From Acidobacteriota bacterium (GTDB lineage Bacteria; Acidobacteriota; Vicinamibacteria; Vicinamibacterales; UBA8438), in assembly GCA_011523485.1 (NCBI GenBank), contig WTGR01000785.1, forward strand, positions 1 through 8,959: DNA of 8,959 bases, in the 5' to 3' direction. Below, piece by piece: positions 6,822 through 8,959 of the stretch; position 1 is the stretch's first letter; the number at the start of each line of letters is the position of its first letter. The notes under the pieces were generated by a model that was given only the letters and a program-made list of their open reading frames with translations, did not search any database and had not been told where the DNA came from. The position numbers and the translations under genes are program-made.

Positions 6822-6858
6822 CGCCGTGCTGCACGACAGCATCGCGTGCAGAACGGCG
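6822..6858 (+). terminator. Long hairpin just after the long Uma2 gene, possible terminator without U-tract
   Basis: The outer stem CGCCGT/ACGGCG (6822-6827 with 6853-6858) and inner stem CTGCACG/CGTGCAG (6829-6835 with 6845-6851) join across one G-A mismatch, giving 13 pairs and a 9-nt loop. It begins 2 nt after the stop codon. No T-run follows, so intrinsic termination is uncertain; RNA 3'-end protection is an alternative. The rest of the gap to 6938 holds only weaker GC dyads. Confidence 0.5.
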
Positions 6859-6938
6859 TCCGGCCGCAAGCTCGCGGCTGTACGGAGAGCATCGGAGGCG
6901 GGCGGGCATGCTGCCTTGGCCCGCGCGCCGGATAAGAC

Positions 6939-7666
6939 ATGGGATCGCCGAACGTTTCGTCCACGCCCCCGCACGACACCGGCCGGCCGGTGGCTTCGAC
7001 TTGCGCGTCGCGGCTGGAGAACGGCGACCGGCTGACGCGCGCCGAGTTCGAGCGCCGCTACGAGTCCCGGCCCGATCTCAAGAAGGCGGAGCTCATCGAG
7101 GGGGTCGTCTGCATGCCGTCACCGACGCGCTCCGGGAGCCACGCCCGGCCGCATGCTCCTCTGGTCGGGTGGTTGTTCGCGTACGTCGCGTCGACGCCGG
7201 GCGTTCAGCTCAACGACAACCCGACGATTCGCCTCGATCTCGACAACGAGCCGCAGCCGGACGTCGCGCTGCTCATCGACCCCGCCGCCGGGGGCCAGGC
7301 GCGGGTGAGCGATGACGACTGCATCGAGGGCGCGCCGGAGCTGGTCGCCGAGATCGCCGCCAGCAGCGCGTCGTACGATCTCCACGACAAGCTGCACGCC
7401 TACCGCCGCAACGGCGTGTGCGAGTACCTGGTCTGGCGCACGCTGGATAGGGGTTCGACTGGTTCGAGCTGGTCGACGGCGTGTATCGGTTACGGCAGCC
7501 GGATGCTTCCAGGGTCGTCAACAGCGCGGTGTTCCCCGGGTTGCGTCTGGCAGTGGACGCCCTGCTCCGCGGGGATCTGCCGGCTGTGGTGCAAGCCCAG
7601 CAGGTCGCCCTGAGCGAACCGGCCCATGCGGCGTTCGTCGAGCGGCTTCACGCGCAGCGGCGGTGA
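6939..7666 (+). pseudogene. Uma2 family endonuclease gene with a single frameshift near 7450
   Basis: From ATG 6939 the frame reads a normal Uma2 protein: RLTRAEFERRYESRPDLKKAELIEGVV (about 31-57), QPDVALLIDP with D108, and APELVAEIAASSASYDLHDKLHAYRRNGV with E138 and K151. These are candidate PD-(D/E)XK residues. After VWRTLDR (residue 171) the family's usual FDWFEL strand appears in the -1 frame, starting at about 7451. That frame then runs VDGVYRLRQPDASRVVNSAVFPGLRLAV to a TGA at 7664-7666, the expected C-terminus. One base appears to be missing in the GGGG run at 7450-7453. Staying in the first frame adds about 52 unrelated residues and stops at 7613. With the base restored the protein would be about 242 residues. 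It is either a real loss-of-function mutation or a homopolymer read error. The catalytic core lies before the lesion, so partial function is possible. Confidence 0.85.
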
Positions 7667-7677
7667 TACGGACCCGA

Positions 7678-7683
7678 TACAAT
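7678..7683 (+). promoter_or_regulatory. Possible -10 element ahead of the caspase-like gene
   Basis: TACAAT in the context CGATACAAT lies just after the Uma2 stop and matches 5/6 of TATAAT. It would start RNA near 7690, about 58 nt before the preferred start codon. No convincing -35 hexamer is seen at the right spacing. Confidence 0.3.
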
Positions 7684-7734
7684 CGAAGACTGTCGCGCGG
7701 TGAGTGCTGACCAACGAGGCACCCCGGCGCGTCC

Positions 7735-7740
7735 TGGAGA
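7735..7740 (+). promoter_or_regulatory. Ribosome binding site that favours the GTG start at 7748
   Basis: TGGAGA, with 7 nt between it and the GTG at 7748-7750, has near-ideal spacing. The longer in-frame GTG at 7700 has no comparable motif, so translation most likely begins at 7748. Confidence 0.6.
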
Positions 7741-7747
7741 GCTCCTG

Positions 7748-8377
7748 GTGAAGAAAGAGCAGCGGATCTACTGTATCGAGGGAGTATGGGACTACGGCGG
7801 CCGAGAGGTGGAACCCTCTGTCGAGCCCATGCTCGAGATGTTGAGGCGACAGGGCCAATGGGCCGCCTATGCGAGACGCGATTGCGCCACCACAGAGGAG
7901 TTCAAGCACTACATCAATCATGAATGGTGCCACCGGTGCAAGACGGGGTCCGTGCTCTATATCGCGTCTCATGGCAGCGAGGGTGGTATCCGGCTGTCCG
8001 ATGATCATCCTCTCGGGCTGGACACGCTCGGGGAGCTGCTGGCGGAGAGCTGTGAGCACTGTCTCGTTCACTTCGGTGGTTGTGAGGTCCTGGGCGGTGA
8101 TGAGGATACCGTGAGACGGAGAGTCAAGACGTTCCTGGAAAAGACCTGGGCAATGGGCGTTTCGGGCTACAGCGTCGAAACGGGTTGGACAGGCACCTGG
8201 GCTCCGGCGCTCGGCCTGGAACTGATGCTGTTCAGTTCGATCAAGGAAGAGGGGATTCAATTGGAGGATGGACGGCACTTCCCGGCTCTGCGCCGCGTCG
8301 TCAAGGGACTGCGGGAAAGATTCGATGACTGCGGTTTCGATCTGTTCACGCGGACCGACGAGCGTATTCGAGGATGA
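7748..8377 (+). CDS. Caspase-like (clan CD type) protein with His-Cys dyad
   Basis: A 209-residue protein from GTG 7748; a start at 7700 would add 16 residues of low-complexity sequence. Residues 7-15 (IYCIEGVWD) form a first strand and SVEPMLEMLRR a helix. VLYIASHGSEGGI (69-81) has a hydrophobic strand ending in His75-Gly. CLVHFGGCEVL (105-115) has a second strand ending in Cys112. Strand-HG and strand-C in this order and spacing are the mark of caspase-like peptidases (clan CD: caspases, metacaspases, CHAT proteins). The layout resembles a small uncharacterised bacterial family that I recall as DUF6642, not verified. Two CxxC pairs (C61/C64, C102/C105) are extra. There is no signal peptide, so it is cytoplasmic. 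GC is visibly lower (about 48-65% per line) than in its neighbours, suggesting transfer. It may be a protease in stress or defence, or an inactive relative; the substrate is unknown. Confidence 0.68.
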   Translation: MKKEQRIYCIEGVWDYGGREVEPSVEPMLEMLRRQGQWAAYARRDCATTEEFKHYINHEWCHRCKTGSVLYIASHGSEGGIRLSDDHPLGLDTLGELLAESCEHCLVHFGGCEVLGGDEDTVRRRVKTFLEKTWAMGVSGYSVETGWTGTWAPALGLELMLFSSIKEEGIQLEDGRHFPALRRVVKGLRERFDDCGFDLFTRTDERIRG

Positions 8378-8392
8378 TTTCCCTGCCGATTT

Positions 8393-8415
8393 CGGCCGTT
8401 GCCGGTAACGGGCCG
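8393..8415. repeat. Imperfect palindrome downstream of the caspase-like gene
   Basis: CGGCC-GTT-GCCGGT-AAC-G-GGCCG is a nearly symmetrical dyad with one bulged G and a GC core, placed 15 nt after the stop codon. It may act as a terminator-like stem or a binding site before the ATPase gene. There is no T-run. Confidence 0.3.
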
Positions 8416-8468
8416 CCATGCTGAGAGCGTCGAGTACAGGCGCGCGGCGCGTTGCGGCGATGGAAACG

Positions 8469-8959
8469 ATGAAGGAGTTCAATACCGAAGGGCCCGTCCG
8501 CCCCGACGAGCATTACCTGATCCCGCCGCTGGAGCGGATCGACCTCGACGAGGTGCTCGGTCTCGTCCGGAGCGGCAAGTACTTCGCGCTGCACGCCCCG
8601 CGGCAGACGGGCAAGACGTCGGCGCTGCTGGCGCTGCGCGACCTGCTGAACAGCGGAGAGGCCGGCGACTACCGTTGCGTCTACGCGAACTTCGAGGTGG
8701 GGCAGGCGGCGCGCGAGGACACGGCGCGGGCGTTGCGCGCCCTGCTCGGCCAGTTGGCCACCAGGGCGGAGATGACGCTGGACGACGAGACGCCGGGGCG
8801 GCTGCGGAATGCGGCGCTGGCGGATGCGGGGCCGGACGGCGCGCTGTTCGAGGTGCTGTCGCGGTGGGCCCGCGCCGACCCGCGGCCGCTCGTCCTGCTG
8901 ATCGACGAGATCGACACGCTGGTGGGCGACACGCTGCTGTCGGTGCTGCGGCAGCTTCG
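8469..8959 (+). CDS. P-loop AAA-type ATPase, N-terminal part (3' end outside window)
   Basis: The first 163 residues are present; the gene continues past the edge. I chose ATG 8469 (MKEFNTEGPVRPDEHY) because GGAA lies 3 nt upstream of it and because homologues I recall start with this MKEFNTxGP motif. In-frame ATGs at 8418 and 8460 are alternatives with poorer upstream signals. Walker A is APRQTGKTS (43-51), with Ala in place of the usual first Gly. Walker B is LVLLIDEID (141-149), with D146 and E147. Conserved blocks between them include YFALHAPRQ, SALLALRDLLN and AREDTARALRALLGQL. The protein belongs to a bacterial family of AAA-like ATPases of unknown cellular role, usually several hundred residues long. 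It follows the caspase-like gene on the same strand with a 91-bp gap, but has much higher GC (about 77% in one line). Its C-terminal effector, if any, is not visible. Confidence 0.8.
   Translation, partial: MKEFNTEGPVRPDEHYLIPPLERIDLDEVLGLVRSGKYFALHAPRQTGKTSALLALRDLLNSGEAGDYRCVYANFEVGQAAREDTARALRALLGQLATRAEMTLDDETPGRLRNAALADAGPDGALFEVLSRWARADPRPLVLLIDEIDTLVGDTLLSVLRQL

Noticed and set aside
7446..7456. Programmed -1 frameshift in the second Uma2 gene
   Set aside because: The site GAT AGG GGT T does not fit the X XXY YYZ slippery pattern, and I see no strong downstream stem. A lost base is simpler.
7490..8482. Minus-strand open frame of 330 codons covering the caspase-like gene
   Set aside because: The plus-strand frame has clear clan CD motifs and a ribosome-binding site. 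The minus frame has none and spans three plus-strand genes.

Overview
This is a GC-rich bacterial window (mostly about 65-77% GC by eye) made of short single genes and small operons on both strands. The genes most likely come from an Acidobacteriota-type or similar soil or marine bacterium. The grounds are a secreted-protein fragment carrying the GRWEGDTLVVET signature, which I associate from memory with Acidobacteriota such as Vicinamibacteria, two Uma2-type nucleases, and a P-loop ATPase that starts MKEFNTEGP. This placement is inference; there is no rRNA or other marker gene.

Left part (1-3000). The C-terminus of a beta-propeller, glycosidase-like protein ends at 306. A RhlE-type DEAD-box RNA helicase follows on the minus strand (357-2160). 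It is split by an apparently perfect 532-bp tandem duplication (1069-1600 and 1601-2132). Removing one copy restores an exact 423-residue helicase. A 9-bp-arm hairpin lies in its leader. On the plus strand, 2369-2983 holds the C-terminal part of a secreted-protein family whose first half is missing.

Middle (3000-5740). A minus-strand pair encodes a Tat-exported FAD-dependent dehydrogenase (fumarate reductase/ketosteroid dehydrogenase type) and, 28 bp downstream, a two-domain Ig-like/carboxypeptidase-regulatory-like protein. The FAD gene has a very good Shine-Dalgarno sequence and a plausible sigma70-like promoter. A perfect 8-bp-arm palindrome sits across the -10 element and looks like a repressor operator.

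Right part (5741-8959), all plus strand. It starts with a long Uma2-type PD-(D/E)XK protein with a GHAEGRRQ repeat and a C-terminal tail domain, followed by a hairpin. Next come a second Uma2 protein broken by one frameshift, a lower-GC gene for a caspase-like (His-Cys dyad) protein with two CxxC pairs, and the start of a P-loop ATPase that runs off the edge. This run looks like accessory DNA. The caspase-like gene next to an ATPase is the best candidate here for an undescribed system, but a working partnership is not shown by the sequence alone.
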